Source: Streptacidiphilus sp. 4-A2
Lineage (GTDB): Bacteria; Actinomycetota; Actinomycetes; Streptomycetales; Streptomycetaceae
Direction: 5' to 3'
NCBI GenBank assembly: GCA_014284505.1
Contig: JAAFYY010000001.1
Span: 5,877,845-5,941,844 of the forward strand
Length of the DNA stretch: 64,000 nucleotides
The position numbers were made by a program, and so were the translations under genes. Each line of letters begins with the position of its first letter. Position 1 is the stretch's first letter. This document shows positions 16,898 to 26,653 of this stretch, piece by piece. A model generated the notes under the pieces. That model did not search any database. It was not told the origin of the DNA and was given only the letters and a program-made list of their open reading frames with translations.

Positions 16898-17933
16898 CAG
16901 GACTCCTTCCGAATCGGCTCGGCACTGTCGGCAGTCCTGGCGGCAGCCTTGTCTGCGGACTTGGCGGCGCCGTCCGGCTCGCCTTCCTCGTCCGTGGTCA
17001 CGTGTCCGGTGAGGGAGAGGAACACGTCGTCGAGGGTGGGACGGCGCAGCCCGATGTCGTGGATGACGATGCTGCGCGAGTCCAGCTCGCGGATGACGTC
17101 CGCGAGCACCCGGGCGCCACCGGAGACCGGGACGGTGATCCGGCGGGTGTGCTGCTCGACGGTCGGGTCGCCCTTGGCGTAGGGGGTGAGTGCGGCCACG
17201 GCCTCGCTCAGGTCAAGCGGGTTCTGCACCACGACCTCCACCCGCTCGCCGCCGATCTGCGCCTTGAGCTGGTCGGCGGTGCCCCGGGCTATCACCTTGC
17301 CGTGGTCGACCACCGCTATGTCGTGGGCGAGGCGGTCGGCCTCCTCCAGGTACTGGGTGGTGAGCAGCAGCGTGGTGCCCTGCTCGACCAGGGTCTCGAT
17401 GACCTCCCACAGCGCCATCCGGTTGCGGGGGTCGAGCCCGGTGGTGGGCTCGTCCAGGAACATCACCGGCGGCCGGACCACCAGCGCGGCGGCGAGGTCG
17501 AGCCTGCGCCGCATACCGCCGGAGTAGGTCTTGGCGGTGCGGTTCGCGGCCTCGGAGAGGTTGAACCACTCCAGCAGCTCCAGCGCCCGGGCCTTGGCGT
17601 CGCGGGCGCTCATCTGGTAGAGCTCGCCGACCATCTGGAGGTTCTCACGGCCCGTCAGGTACTCGTCCACGGCGGCGTACTGGCCGGAGAGCCCGATCAG
17701 GCTGCGGACCTTGTTCGGGTGCTTCAGTACGTCCACACCGGCCACCGTCGCATGCCCGGAGTCGGGCCGCAGCAACGTGGTCAGCACCCGGACAGTCGTG
17801 GTCTTCCCTGCTCCGTTGGGTCCGAGCAGGCCGAGAACAGTCCCTCGGGGACGTCGAGATCGACGCCGTCGAGGGCTCGTACATCGCCGAAGGTCTTCAC
17901 CAGACCTTCGGCGTATATGGCAGCGTCTGCCAT
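16897..17933 (-). CDS. DrrA-like ABC exporter ATPase (one frameshift)
   Basis: ATPase of a daunorubicin-resistance-type exporter, about 345 residues from ATG 17933 (MADAAIYAEGLVKTFGDVRA). The frame breaks near 17842 in a GGG run. Reading across gives the Walker A segment GLLGPNGAGKTTT. Then come the signature YSGGMRRRLDLAAAL, Walker B VMFLDEPTTGLDP and the C-terminal DrrA region (IGLRRPTLDDVFLSLTGH). It ends in a charged Ala/Asp/Lys tail. Operon with the permease. Confidence 0.92.
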
Positions 17934-18104
17934 CTGCGGGTCTCCCTGGATCGTTGCTGTCTGATTCCTGTGCCCTGATTCAATCCTGCTGCCCTGCTGC
18001 CCGCCCTTGGTTTTTCGGTGATTACTCCAGCCTGGCCTTGCCGCAGCCGGAGCGCGACCCGACGCCTGCCTGCCCGGGGGCGGCAGTCGTGGGGCGGGGT
18101 CGGC

Positions 18105-19322
18105 TCAGCTCTGGTTCAGAATCGCGTAGCCGGAGTCGCGCAGCTCGGAGACTACGGCCGCGCAGTGCTCCGGACCCCTGGTTTCCAAATGAAGGTCCAC
18201 CTCGGCCTCACCCAGAGCAAGCTTGGGATCAGTCCTGACATGGGCGATGTCCACAACATTGGCATTGGCCTGGGTGAGCACACCGAGCAGACTGGCCAGA
18301 GCACCCGGACGATCGGTGATCCGCAGCCGCAGCGAGAAATAGCGTCCGGCCGCGACCATGCCGTGCCGCAGCACCCGCTGCATCAGCAGCGGGTCCACAT
18401 TGCCGCCGGACAGCACCGCCACCACCGGACCCTCCAGCTCTGCCCCGTGCTCAAGCAGCGCCGCGACCGTGCTCGCCCCGGCCGGCTCGACCACGAGCTT
18501 GCAGCGCTCCAGGCAGATCAGCAGCGCCTGGGCGAGCGAGGTCTCGCTGACCGTGATCACCCCGTCCGCGAGCCGGTTGACGATCTCGAACGGGATGTCA
18601 CCGGGACGGCCCACCTGGATGCCGTCCGCCATGGTCGAGAAGCCCTCCAGACTGACCGGCCGGCCGGCCCGCAGCGAGGGCGGGTAGGCGGCCGCGCCGG
18701 CCGCCTGCACACCTATCACCCGGACGTCCGGGCGCAGCTGCTTGACCGCGACCGAGATCCCCGCCAGCAGCCCGCCACCGCCGACGCCGACCAGGATGGT
18801 CCGCACCTCGGGGCACTGCTCCAGGATCTCCAGGCCGACCGTGCCCTGCCCGGCCACCACGTCCTCGTGGTCGAAGGGGTGGATCACCACCGCGCCGGTC
18901 GCCTCGGCGTAGTCGAGCGCGGCCTCCAGGGTCGCGTCGAAGTTCTCGCCGTACAGCCGGACCTCCGCGCCGTAGTCGCGGGTCGCGGCGACCTTCGGCA
19001 GCGGCGCGCCGACCGGCATGAACACCGTGGAGTGCACCCCCAGGGTGGTCGCCGCCAGGGCGACACCCTGCGCGTGGTTCCCGGCGCTGGCGGCAACCAC
19101 CCCGGCCGCGCGCTCGACCGGGCTCAGCCCGGCGATCCGCACATAGGCGCCGCGCAGCTTGAACGAACCGGTCCGCTGGAGGTTCTCGCACTTGAGGTGA
19201 ACCGCCGAGCCGATGAGCGAGGAAAGGTGCCGGCTGCCCTCCATCGGGGTGACCCGAGCCACGCCCGAAAGCATCTTGTGAGCACCGAGAACGTCATCCA
19301 GAGTGATCGGCCAGGAGTTCAT
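18105..19322 (-). CDS. ilvA: Threonine ammonia-lyase with ACT domain
   Basis: PLP enzyme converting threonine to 2-oxobutanoate and ammonia (isoleucine pathway or catabolism). It has 405 residues from ATG 19322 (MNSWPITLDDVLGAHKML). The PLP lysine is Lys55 in TGSFKLRGAY; the phosphate loop SAGNHAQG and GVGGGGLLAG are present. The C-terminal ACT domain (YFSLRLRITDRPGALASLLG) fits the shorter biodegradative/Corynebacterium-like form. No frameshift. The marR gene diverges from it. Confidence 0.94.
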   Translation of the reverse strand: MNSWPITLDDVLGAHKMLSGVARVTPMEGSRHLSSLIGSAVHLKCENLQRTGSFKLRGAYVRIAGLSPVERAAGVVAASAGNHAQGVALAATTLGVHSTVFMPVGAPLPKVAATRDYGAEVRLYGENFDATLEAALDYAEATGAVVIHPFDHEDVVAGQGTVGLEILEQCPEVRTILVGVGGGGLLAGISVAVKQLRPDVRVIGVQAAGAAAYPPSLRAGRPVSLEGFSTMADGIQVGRPGDIPFEIVNRLADGVITVSETSLAQALLICLERCKLVVEPAGASTVAALLEHGAELEGPVVAVLSGGNVDPLLMQRVLRHGMVAAGRYFSLRLRITDRPGALASLLGVLTQANANVVDIAHVRTDPKLALGEAEVDLHLETRGPEHCAAVVSELRDSGYAILNQS

Positions 19323-19388
19323 GGGTTCAGCGTAGGGCTTTCCGTGGATACTCTCGGGACAGCTCACGGAAGAAAGATCGCGCCCACC

Positions 19389-19871
19389 ATGACCACTGAT
19401 GACAGCGGTGACCGGACCGAACAGGTCTACGAACAGCTCCAGTACCAGACCGCCTTGTTCGCGCGCCGGGCGGAGCGGGTCCGCATGGGCGGTGTCAGTG
19501 ATCACAACGCGCTGGACCGGGCCGCGTACCTGCTGCTGAACCGGCTGGAGCGGGAGGGCCCGGTGGGTGTGAAGGCGCTCGCCCAGGCGATGGGCATCGA
19601 CTCGTCCACCGTCACCCGGCAGGTCGCGCCCCTGGTCGACAGCGGGCTGGTGGACCGGCTGCCCAACCCCAAGGACGGCCGTGCGGTGCTGCTGGCGCTG
19701 TCGGTGCTCGGGCTTGAGCGGCTGAACCAGGTCCGGGTCAGCCGCCGGGCGCTGATGCGGGAGCTGCTCACCGACTGGTCACCCGAGGACCGGGAGCAGT
19801 TCAGCTCCCTGCTCACCCGCTTCAACCAGGCCATGCGGGAGTACAACCCGTCAATCGGACTGGAGGGCTGA
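19389..19871 (+). CDS. MarR-family transcriptional regulator
   Basis: 160 residues from ATG 19389. Winged helix: LDRAAYLLLNRLEREGPVGV, LAQAMGIDSSTVTRQVAPLV, SGLVDRLPNPKDGRAVLL. Divergent from ilvA with 66 bases between starts, so it may regulate ilvA or itself; ligand unknown. Confidence 0.92.
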   Translation: MTTDDSGDRTEQVYEQLQYQTALFARRAERVRMGGVSDHNALDRAAYLLLNRLEREGPVGVKALAQAMGIDSSTVTRQVAPLVDSGLVDRLPNPKDGRAVLLALSVLGLERLNQVRVSRRALMRELLTDWSPEDREQFSSLLTRFNQAMREYNPSIGLEG

Positions 19872-19920
19872 GGGCTGGTCGACCGGCCGACCAGCCGTCC
19901 GACCGGCCGTCAGGACAGGC

Positions 19921-19956
19921 TCGGGGCGGCCGTCGTCGTGCGTACGGCCGCCCCGA
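19921..19956. terminator. Perfect 13-bp hairpin between marR and metB
   Basis: TCGGGGCGGCCGT, a 10-base loop and ACGGCCGCCCCGA form a perfect stem in the convergent spacer. Three imperfect 16-base direct repeats (GTGCTGCTACTY) follow at about 20033-20077. Confidence 0.8.
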
Positions 19957-20072
19957 TCCCTTCGGGCTGCTGCTTCCTGGTTGAGGTCGCTGCTGCTCGC
20001 GCGCGCTGGTGCTTGCGCGTGCTTTTACTCCGGTGTGCTGCTACTCGGGCGTGCTGCTACTTGGATGTGCTG

Positions 20073-21226
20073 TTACTTGAGCGCGTCGGACAGGTCCGCG
20101 AGCAGGTCGTCCACCGACTCGATGCCGACGGACAGGCGGACCAGGTCGGCCGGGACCTCCAGCGCCGAACCGGCAGCCGAGGCGTGGGTCATCCGTCCCG
20201 GGTGCTCGATCAGCGACTCCACACCGCCCAGCGACTCGCCCAGGGTGAACAGCTGCGCCCGGTTGCACACCTGGACCGCCGCCTCCTCACCGTCCTTGTG
20301 GCGGAAGGAGACCATCCCGCCGAAGGACTTCATCTGCTTCGCCGCGATCTCGTGGCCCTTGTGCGAGGGCAGACCCGGGTACAGCACCTCGGCGACCTTG
20401 GGGTGGCCGACGAGGAACTCGGCCACCCGGGCCGCGTTCTCGCTGTGCCGGTCCATGCGCACGCCCAGAGTCTTGATGCCGCGCATCACCAGCCAGGCGT
20501 CGAACGGGCCCGCGACCGCGCCCATGGCGTTCTGGTGGTACGCCAGGTCGTCGCCCAGCGCGGAGTCGCCGGCCACCAGCGCGCCGCCGACCACGTCCGA
20601 GTGACCGCCCATGTACTTGGTCGTCGAGTAGACGACGACATCCGCGCCCAGCGCGAGCGGCTGCTGGAGGTACGGGCTGGCGAAGGTGTTGTCGACCACC
20701 AGCAGCGCGCCCGCCTCGTGCGCCAGCTGCGCGACCGCAGGCACGTCGGTGATGCCCAGCAGCGGGTTGCTGGGCGTCTCCACCCAGATGACCTTGGTGT
20801 TCGGCCGGATCTCGGCGCGCACCGAATCCGGGTTGTGGGTGTCGGCCACCGACCACTCCACGCCCCAGCGCGAGAGCACCTTGGAGAACAGGCGGAAGGT
20901 CCCGCCGTAGGCGTCATTGGGATCACGATGTGGTCCCCGGGCTTGGTCACCGTGCGCAGCAGGCAGTCCTCGGCCGCGAGACCGGAGGCGAACGCCAGGC
21001 CCCGGCGTCCTCCGTCGAGCGCGGCCAGATTCTGCTCCAGCGCGGTGCGGGTGGGGTTGGCGGAGCGGCTGTACTCGTAGCCGCCACGCAGCCCGCCGAC
21101 GCCGTCCTGCTTGTAGGTGGAGACCTGGTAGATGGGGGTAACCACGGCACCGGTCTGCGGATCGGCCTCCTGACCCGCGTGGATGGCAAGGGTCTCGAAG
21201 TCGTAGTTCTGCTCACTGCTGCTCAT
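20073..21226 (-). CDS. metB: Cystathionine gamma-synthase (one frameshift)
   Basis: PLP enzyme of the Cys/Met metabolism family, joining an activated homoserine with cysteine to give cystathionine. It starts at ATG 21226 (MSSSEQNYDFETLAIHAGQE). Markers: TPIYQVSTY, YEYSRSANPTR, ASGLAAEDCLL, VVDNTFASPYLQQPLALGAD, the PLP lysine motif YSTTKYMGGH, SLGGVESLIEHP and the end LSVGIESVDDLLADL. A shift near 20920 (one C lost; IVIPNDAYGGTFRLF when corrected). Cystathionine gamma-lyase or O-acetylhomoserine sulfhydrylase cannot be excluded, since the family is hard to divide by sequence. Confidence 0.9.
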
Positions 21227-21616
21227 GTGACCAGAGAGTAGCCGGAGCGGACCGGCGACAGCGACGAAGCGCGACAACCTGCCGCCCGGGTCTCCCACAC
21301 ACCCCCGCGCCCGCGCTCGCGGCCGGGCCCGCGCCCGGCACCGCGCCCGCGCGCCCGCGCGCGCCCGCGCGCGCCCGACACCGACGCCCCGCGCGCCACT
21401 CCGGGCCGCTCCGGGCCGCGCCGCAACGCTGACGGCCCTGACCGCCCCGGCCCGGCCCCGGACCAGACCTGACCCGGCCCCCCGGCCCCGGCCTGGCCCC
21501 GCCCGCCCGGTCCCCGCCCGCCGGGAAAGTACGCTTCTCACATCCCGCCCCCGACCGCCGCCCGGCCTCCCGGCTCTCCCCTGTCTCCCCCACCCCCGCA
21601 GAGAGCGCGCCGCCCC
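21227..21616. other. GC-extreme divergent spacer
   Basis: 390 bases between the metB and M48-like starts. The centre (21290-21480) is almost purely G and C with CGCGCGCCCG runs and no gene. I looked for a SAM or cobalamin riboswitch before metB and found no conserved core. Confidence 0.5.
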
Positions 21617-23181
21617 ATGCGTACGACCCTCCGCAGCCTGCGGATCATCGCCCCGCCCGTCGGCTGCTACCTGCTGACCGCCGCCGTCATGGCCGGTGCC
21701 CTCGGGCTGGACCTGGCGATCGCCAGTGGCTCCAGGGGGCACGGCGTGCTGCTGCGGGCGGAGGCCTGGGGCTTCACCGCCGTTGTCGCCTGCGTGCTGC
21801 TCTACGGCCTCTACGCGGTGCGCGCGGACAACCGCCCGCCCGCAGGGGGCCTGCGGGTCACCCCGGCGCAGCAGCCGGAGCTGTGGGCACTCGTCCGGCG
21901 GAGCGCGCAGTCCGTCGGCGTCCGCGCCCCGCACGCCCTGTGGCTCACCGACGACGCCGAGCTGACGGCACGGCAGAGCGGCCGGCTGCTGGGCCTGCTC
22001 CCGGGCCGCCGCCGCCTGCGCCTCGGACTGCCGCTGCTGGTGGGGCTGTCCGAGCAGCAGCTGACCGCACTGCTCGCGCACCGGCTCGGTCCGGCCGGCG
22101 GCGAGGACACCCCGCTGCCCGGCCTGCTGCGCCGCAACCGCGCCGCGCTGCGGCTGGTGCTCCACCGCTACGCCGACACCGGTACCGACGCCTACCCGGA
22201 CGCCGGCCGGCGCTCCGCCGCCCCCGGCCCGCGCCGGTGGTTCGGCGGGATGTACTCCGGCTACGCCCGGGCCTGCCTGCGCTGGAGCGCGGCCGACGCG
22301 CGCGGCCTGGAGCTCGCCGCCGACCGCGCCGCCGCGCTGGCGGCCGGACGCGACACCGCCGTCGCCGCGCTGCGCCGGGAGCAGGCCCTGCATGCGCTGC
22401 ACGACCGCTACCGGGAGGAGTACCTGCTCCTCGGCTGGGAGCAGGGCGCCTGCCCGCCCGCCGCGCAGGTGCTCCCGGCCTTCCGCGACTGGCTCGGCAG
22501 TCCCGACGGGCAGCGGGAGCTGGCGCGGCTGGAGAGCGACCCGCCCCGGGAGCGGACCACCACGCACGAGGCCCGGCCGCCGCTGACCGAGCGGGTCAGC
22601 CTGCTGGAGCAGCTGCCCCCGGGCCCGGCCGCCGGACCGTCCGCGCCCGCCGAGCCCCTGTTGAGGGACCCGCTGCCGACCGCCACCCAGGTGGTCGAGG
22701 CCGCCCGGGCGTGGCGGAACGCCGACAGCTGCCCTGGGACGAGCTCGCCGGGATCGCCGGGCAGGCCGAGCTGGACGCGGCCGCGGCCGGGCTGCTCACC
22801 TCGCTGACGGCGGTGCTGCGCCGCCGCACCCCGGACCTGCCGACCGTGCTGGACGCGATCGACGAGGGCCGCTGGGCGGAGCTCGCCGACTGGATCCCGC
22901 GCACCGGCGCCGCCCGCACCGTCCCGGTGGCCGTCGGCCGCTCGCTGAACCTCAGCACCGCCTCCGAGGGCCTGCACGCGCTGGTGCTGGCCGAGCTGGT
23001 GCGGCAGGGCCGGGCCCGCTGGGCCGTCGACTGGCAGCAGGGCCGCCGGCTCACCCCGGACGGCCTCGACTCCGTCGTCCTGCCCGCCCTCGACGCTGCC
23101 ACCGCGACCCCGCCGGAGACCGCACCGCTGCGGCGGCTGCTGAGCCCGGACGCGGAATCCCTGCCGCCCGTCGAGCGTTGA
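21617..23181 (+). CDS. M48-like membrane protein with degenerate zinc motif (one frameshift)
   Basis: About 520 residues from ATG 21617. Two N-terminal membrane helices (CYLLTAAVMAGALGLDLAI; FTAVVACVLLYGLYAV). An M48-like region follows (LSEQQLTALLAHRLGPAGGED; GLELAADRAAALAAG; HEARPPLTERVSLL). The position of the catalytic HEXXH reads HRLGP, so the glutamate and second histidine are gone. The later ELAAD segment may keep the third-ligand position. The frame breaks near 22735 and continues to a C-terminal alpha-helical region of unknown role (LDAIDEGRWAELADW). Likely a non-catalytic homologue. Confidence 0.7.
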
Positions 23182-23230
23182 ACGGGGCGGTCGCGAAAGC
23201 ACCGGCCCGAACCTCAGGACGGAATCCACA

Positions 23231-23888
23231 ATGATCTTCGGCAACCACTTCAAGAACCGCCTCCCCTCCGCCGACGAGGCCCTCCCCGGCCGGCCGCAGC
23301 CCGGCTTCGCGGTCCCGCTGGAGCACACCGTCCTCGGCCACCCGCTCCAGGGCCCGTACCCGGCCGGCCTGGAGGTCGCCGACTTCGGCCTGGGCTGCTT
23401 CTGGGGCGCCGAGCGCGCGTTCTGGAGCGTCCCCGGGGTGTGGACCACCCTCGTCGGCTACCAGGGCGGCCAGACCCCGAACCCGACCTACGAAGAGGTG
23501 TGCAGCGGCGCCACCGGCCACACCGAGGCCGTCCGCGTGGTCTTCGACCCGGCGCTGGTCTCCTACGAGGACCTGCTCAAGGTCTTCTGGGAGGCGCACG
23601 ACCCCACCCAGGGCTTCCGCCAGGGCAACGACCGCGGCAGCCAGTACCGCTCCGCGATCTACACCCACCCCCGCCCAGGCCCCCGCCACCGCCACCCGCG
23701 ACGACTTCCAGTCCGTCCTCAAGCGCGTCGGCTACGCCGACATCACCACCGAAATCCTCCCCGCCGGCCCCTTCTACCCCGCCGAGCCCTACCACCAGCA
23801 GTACCTCGACAAGAACCCCGACGGCTACTGCGGCCTCGGCGGCACGGGCCAGTCCTGCCCGATCGGCGTGGCCAGGACCGACGGCTGA
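23231..23888 (+). CDS. msrA: Peptide-methionine (S)-S-oxide reductase (one frameshift)
   Basis: Repairs oxidised methionine. From ATG 23231 (MIFGNHFKNRLPSADEALPG), typical of the longer streptomycete MsrA. Active-site GCFWGAER, then GYQGGQTPNPTYEEVCSG, TGHTEAVRVVFDP, HDPTQGFRQGNDRGSQYRSA and the end FYPAEPYHQQYLDKNPDGYC with the resolving cysteines. The frame breaks near 23670 in a C run. It is 49 bases behind the M48-like gene. Confidence 0.93.
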
Positions 23889-23940
23889 GCAGGATTGAAA
23901 TCGCCTGAGCCTTGCCGACGGCGCGGCTAGGCTCGGCGGC

Positions 23941-24273
23941 GTGAGCGACTTCGTGCAGGTGTCCACAGCAACGGAGAGCCGTGAGAAGGCCGTAGAGCTG
24001 GCCCGATCTGTGGTGGAGGGTCGGCTCGCGGCGGGAGCCCAGATCACAGGACCGGTCATCTCGGCCTTCTGGCACCTGGGCGAATTGGGCACCGGCGAAG
24101 AATGGCGGCTGACCTTCACCACACGGGCCGACCGCTACGCCGATCTTGAGGCACACCTGCAGAAGCACCACCCGTGGCAGAACCCGGAGATCATCGCCGT
24201 GCCGATCGTCGGAGGCGCGGCGTCATGCCTGGAGTGGATCAGCACATCGACCGAACCGGATTCGTCGGTCTGA
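23941..24273 (+). CDS. cutA: CutA1-like divalent-ion tolerance protein
   Basis: 110 residues from GTG 23941. CutA1 fold markers: VSTATESREKAVELARSVVE, RLAAGAQITGPVISAFWHLG, KHHPWQNPEIIAVPIVGG and CLEWI. Small trimeric cytosolic protein historically linked with copper tolerance; true role unclear. No frameshift. Confidence 0.93.
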   Translation: MSDFVQVSTATESREKAVELARSVVEGRLAAGAQITGPVISAFWHLGELGTGEEWRLTFTTRADRYADLEAHLQKHHPWQNPEIIAVPIVGGAASCLEWISTSTEPDSSV

Positions 24274-24361
24274 GCCTCAGACCCAGGCCTTCTCCAAGAC
24301 CTCGGCAACCTGCGGCAACTCGCGGTACACCGACAGCTGCCGCAGCAGACGGTTGGGGTTC

Positions 24362-24660
24362 TAGTTCCGTCCATCTGTCAGCGGGGTTGGTGAAGCGGTC
24401 ATCGGTCTTGGTGACGGTGCGTTCGATGACGTGGGTGGGGCCGATGGTGGTGGCGCGGACGAAGGACGCGATCCGTTGTTGCCGTCGATGAGGGCGTGGT
24501 TACGGCCGAGGGACTCCATGAGCGCTGCGGCCTTCTCCCAGATCCCTGGTAGGCGTCCTGCCCGAAAACGGTCGTCCTCGGGCGGGCTGCGGCCGAGGCG
24601 ATCAATCCGGCGTCCCACAGCTGCATATCGCCGTCGACGACCCGCCGCGCCACCTCTGCT
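24362..24660 (-). pseudogene. Remnant of a Doc/Fic-type toxin fused to another fragment
   Basis: Reading across two shifts gives QLWDAGLIASAAARPRTTVF, GQDAYQGIWEKAAALMES and LGRNHALIDGNN, which matches Doc toxins (death on curing) up to the Fic motif, here H-A-L-I-D-G-N-N instead of H-x-F-x-D-G-N-K-R. The sequence then changes to an unrelated tail (SFVRATTIGPTHVIERTVTK). Neither start nor antitoxin is present. A dead toxin remnant. Confidence 0.65.
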
Positions 24661-24808
24661 CCGGCAGACCCGCTGGCTTGCGGACGTGGAACGCCAGCGG
24701 GAGATCTGGCTGCTCTGCCCGCGCGCCCCGATGCGTGTCCAGGGCAACGACCCGCAGGTCGACCTCTACCGCCGGGTGCCCTTCTACCTCGCCGCACCGG
24801 TCGGCTGA
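24658..24808 (+). pseudogene. C-terminal gene fragment, family unknown
   Basis: A stretch with coding character reads LRQTRWLADVERQREIWLLC, PRAPMRVQGNDPQVDLYRRV, PFYLAAPVG and a stop. No start or upstream part is present. It abuts the Doc remnant, so this is a junction of decayed genes. Confidence 0.4.
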
Positions 24809-24914
24809 CCTCGGCGTCTGCGCTGGGGAACCGCGCCCGGGCCGTCGTCGTCCTGGTCGGCACACAGGTCGGGGCGGGTTCAGTCACGGCGGTTCGCAGC
24901 CAAGGGAGGCGGTC

Positions 24915-25488
24915 GTGCGGGTGCACATGACGCGTAGGCGGATGCTCATCGCGCCGTTCGCGGTCGTGCTGGTGGCGGCGCTGGCCCTCTGCGCTGTGTG
25001 GTTCTTCGTCGAACCGCCGTTCGGCGGCCTTCCGGACAACCACGTCGCCGCCACCGACTCCCGCGTCTGCCGTCAGACGACCGTAACAACGACCCGCTCG
25101 CGGACGTAACGCAGCACTTCGGCCTGGTGCTGCCGCCCGGGGCGACCGGTGTGGTCTTCACGGCCGGCGTGGGCGGCATGCAGGAGGAAGCCGATCTGAA
25201 CCTCCGCTTCAGTACGACAGCGGCGGGCCTCGCTGCCTTCCTCTCGGCGAGCAAGATCCCCGGCCGACAGCGACCGCTCAGGTGTCCGCGGACGATTGGG
25301 ACATATATCCGGGTGGACGGACGGCCACAGCACAGGGTCCGTGCGGTCTCTGTCCGCCGGCCGACGAGCACATGGTCTACAGCCAGGACGGCCCGGACAG
25401 TTTCTACGGCAAGAGCCCGCGCGTGGTGGCCGTGGACATGACGGACCCGGCCCATCCCACGGTATGGATCGACGCCTACGACTTCTGA
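24915..25488 (+). CDS. Membrane-anchored hypothetical protein (two frameshifts)
   Basis: Probably starts at GTG 24915 behind AGGGAGG (ATG 24927 is possible). One N-terminal membrane helix (IAPFAVVLVAALALCAVWFF). The outer part reads ADVTQHFGLVLPPGATGVVF, EEADLNLRFSTTAAGLAAFL, then DDWDIYPGGRTATAQGPCG, VYSQDGPDSFYGKSPRVVAV and VWIDAYDF. Shifts near 25070 and 25265. A surface-exposed globular domain; function unknown. Confidence 0.62.
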
Positions 25489-25623
25489 GCCGGGCGCAGC
25501 GGTGCCCTGAATGCCGTGTTCCGCGAGCTGGGGCGGTCGTGGCGGTGGCTGCCGGCTGCTGTAGACATCGGGGGATGAAAGGTCTTTGCTTGAGAGGTGA
25601 GGAGCGCCCCTGGAGGTGGCACC

Positions 25624-25812
25624 ATGCGCAAGGTGGCGGACTGCCGGGAATTTCCCAGTGAGATCAACTGCACGCTGACGATCGCGGGCACCGAGGACGA
25701 GGTCGTCGCGGCGGCGGCGATGCACGCCGTAGCGGCACACAAGCACGACGACACCCCTGAGCTGCGCGAACAGATTCGCGGCATGCTCAAGGACGAGGTG
25801 GCGGTCGGCTGA
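25624..25812 (+). CDS. DUF1059 small protein
   Basis: 62 residues from ATG 25624 with GGAGGTGGCACC upstream. DUF1059 pattern: VADCREFPSEINCTLTIAGT, EDEVVAAAAMHAVAAH, LREQIRGMLKDE. Small cytosolic protein with two Cys; biochemical role not established. Confidence 0.9.
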   Translation: MRKVADCREFPSEINCTLTIAGTEDEVVAAAAMHAVAAHKHDDTPELREQIRGMLKDEVAVG

Positions 25813-25902
25813 CCGGACCCTCCCGAGCCCTGACGCGCCCCCTCCCGCCGCCGAGGGGGTGGGGTCGCGCCCTACCCCACTCCGACCCCATGGGAGGCGG
25901 CC

Positions 25903-26263
25903 ATGTCCGCCATGATCCGCAAGAGCCTCGACTCCCCGAGGAAGTCCGGCCGTTCAAGGACGGCAAGGGGCACCTGAACGTCGTCAATCTGGACGCCGCC
26001 CGGTGGGCCGCGCGGTGTTCGAGCCGGGCTGGCGCTGGTCCCTGCACGTCAAGCCGATAGTGCAGACGGACAGCTGCGAGGCCCCGCACACCGGATATGT
26101 CATCGCCGGTCGGCTGACGATCGCCATGGACGACGGCGAGCAGGAGACATTCGGCCCGGGTGACTTCATGATCGTCCCGCCCGGCCACGACGCCTGGGTC
26201 GTCGGCGACGAGGCGTGCACCGTCCTCGACTGGCAGGGCTACGCCGACTACGCGAAGCCGTAG
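25903..26263 (+). CDS. Cupin-domain protein (two frameshifts)
   Basis: Starts at ATG 25903 behind GGGAGGCGGCC (MSAMIRKSLDSPEEVRPF after correction). Cupin barrel: FEPGWRWSLHVKPIVQTDSC, HTGYVIAGRLTIAMDDGE and FGPGDFMIVPPGHDAWVVGD, with metal-type His residues. Shifts near 25938 and 26008. Resembles small single-cupin proteins of unknown substrate. The stop falls inside a hexanucleotide repeat. Confidence 0.8.
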
Positions 26264-26287
26264 CCGTAGCCGTAGCCGTAGCCGTAG
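26257..26287. repeat. Hexanucleotide (CCGTAG) microsatellite
   Basis: Five full copies of a 6-base unit overlap the cupin stop codon. Every copy carries an in-frame TAG, so copy changes leave the protein end unaltered. Confidence 0.85.
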
Positions 26288-26653
26288 GAATACTGGGGGG
26301 CCGACGGCAGGTTTGTGCGCCGTCATGGCGCGGGCATCATCCGCGCCATTTCTGACGTCCAGTCACTTCGCTTTGATTGATGGGTAATTGGGGTGATGTC
26401 TGCATCACCTTGATCATCGCCGCGCCGAGCGGGGTTCCGGGGGATGCCACGGCCTCCCCAAGCGGACGTCCCGCCTCACCGTCACCGCCGCCGCGTCCCG
26501 CAGGTCAGGGCGGGCGGCGTCCCACAATGACGCCAGTGGGCGGTGGTCCCTTGCGGCGGTCGCCGAGCGGCGCGCAGGCTCGGTGCCGCGCAGCCCCAAC
26601 GACGAGTGGGGAGCGTGCTTCAAGCCAGAAACACTGATCGAGAGGGAACGATC
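26288..26653. other. Spacer before the secreted inhibitor-like gene
   Basis: 366 bases. Open frames on both strands look like shadows. A less GC-rich patch (TTTGATTGATGGGTAATTGG, about 26373-26392) could hold a promoter. No gene or RNA recognised. Confidence 0.45.

Noticed and set aside
21227..21616. SAM or cobalamin riboswitch before cystathionine gamma-synthase
   Set aside because: None of the conserved core sequences can be found; the DNA is low-complexity GC.
24274..24830. Insertion sequence or transposase
   Set aside because: No terminal inverted repeats, DDE motifs or target duplications were seen; the remnants fit a Doc toxin and an unknown fragment.
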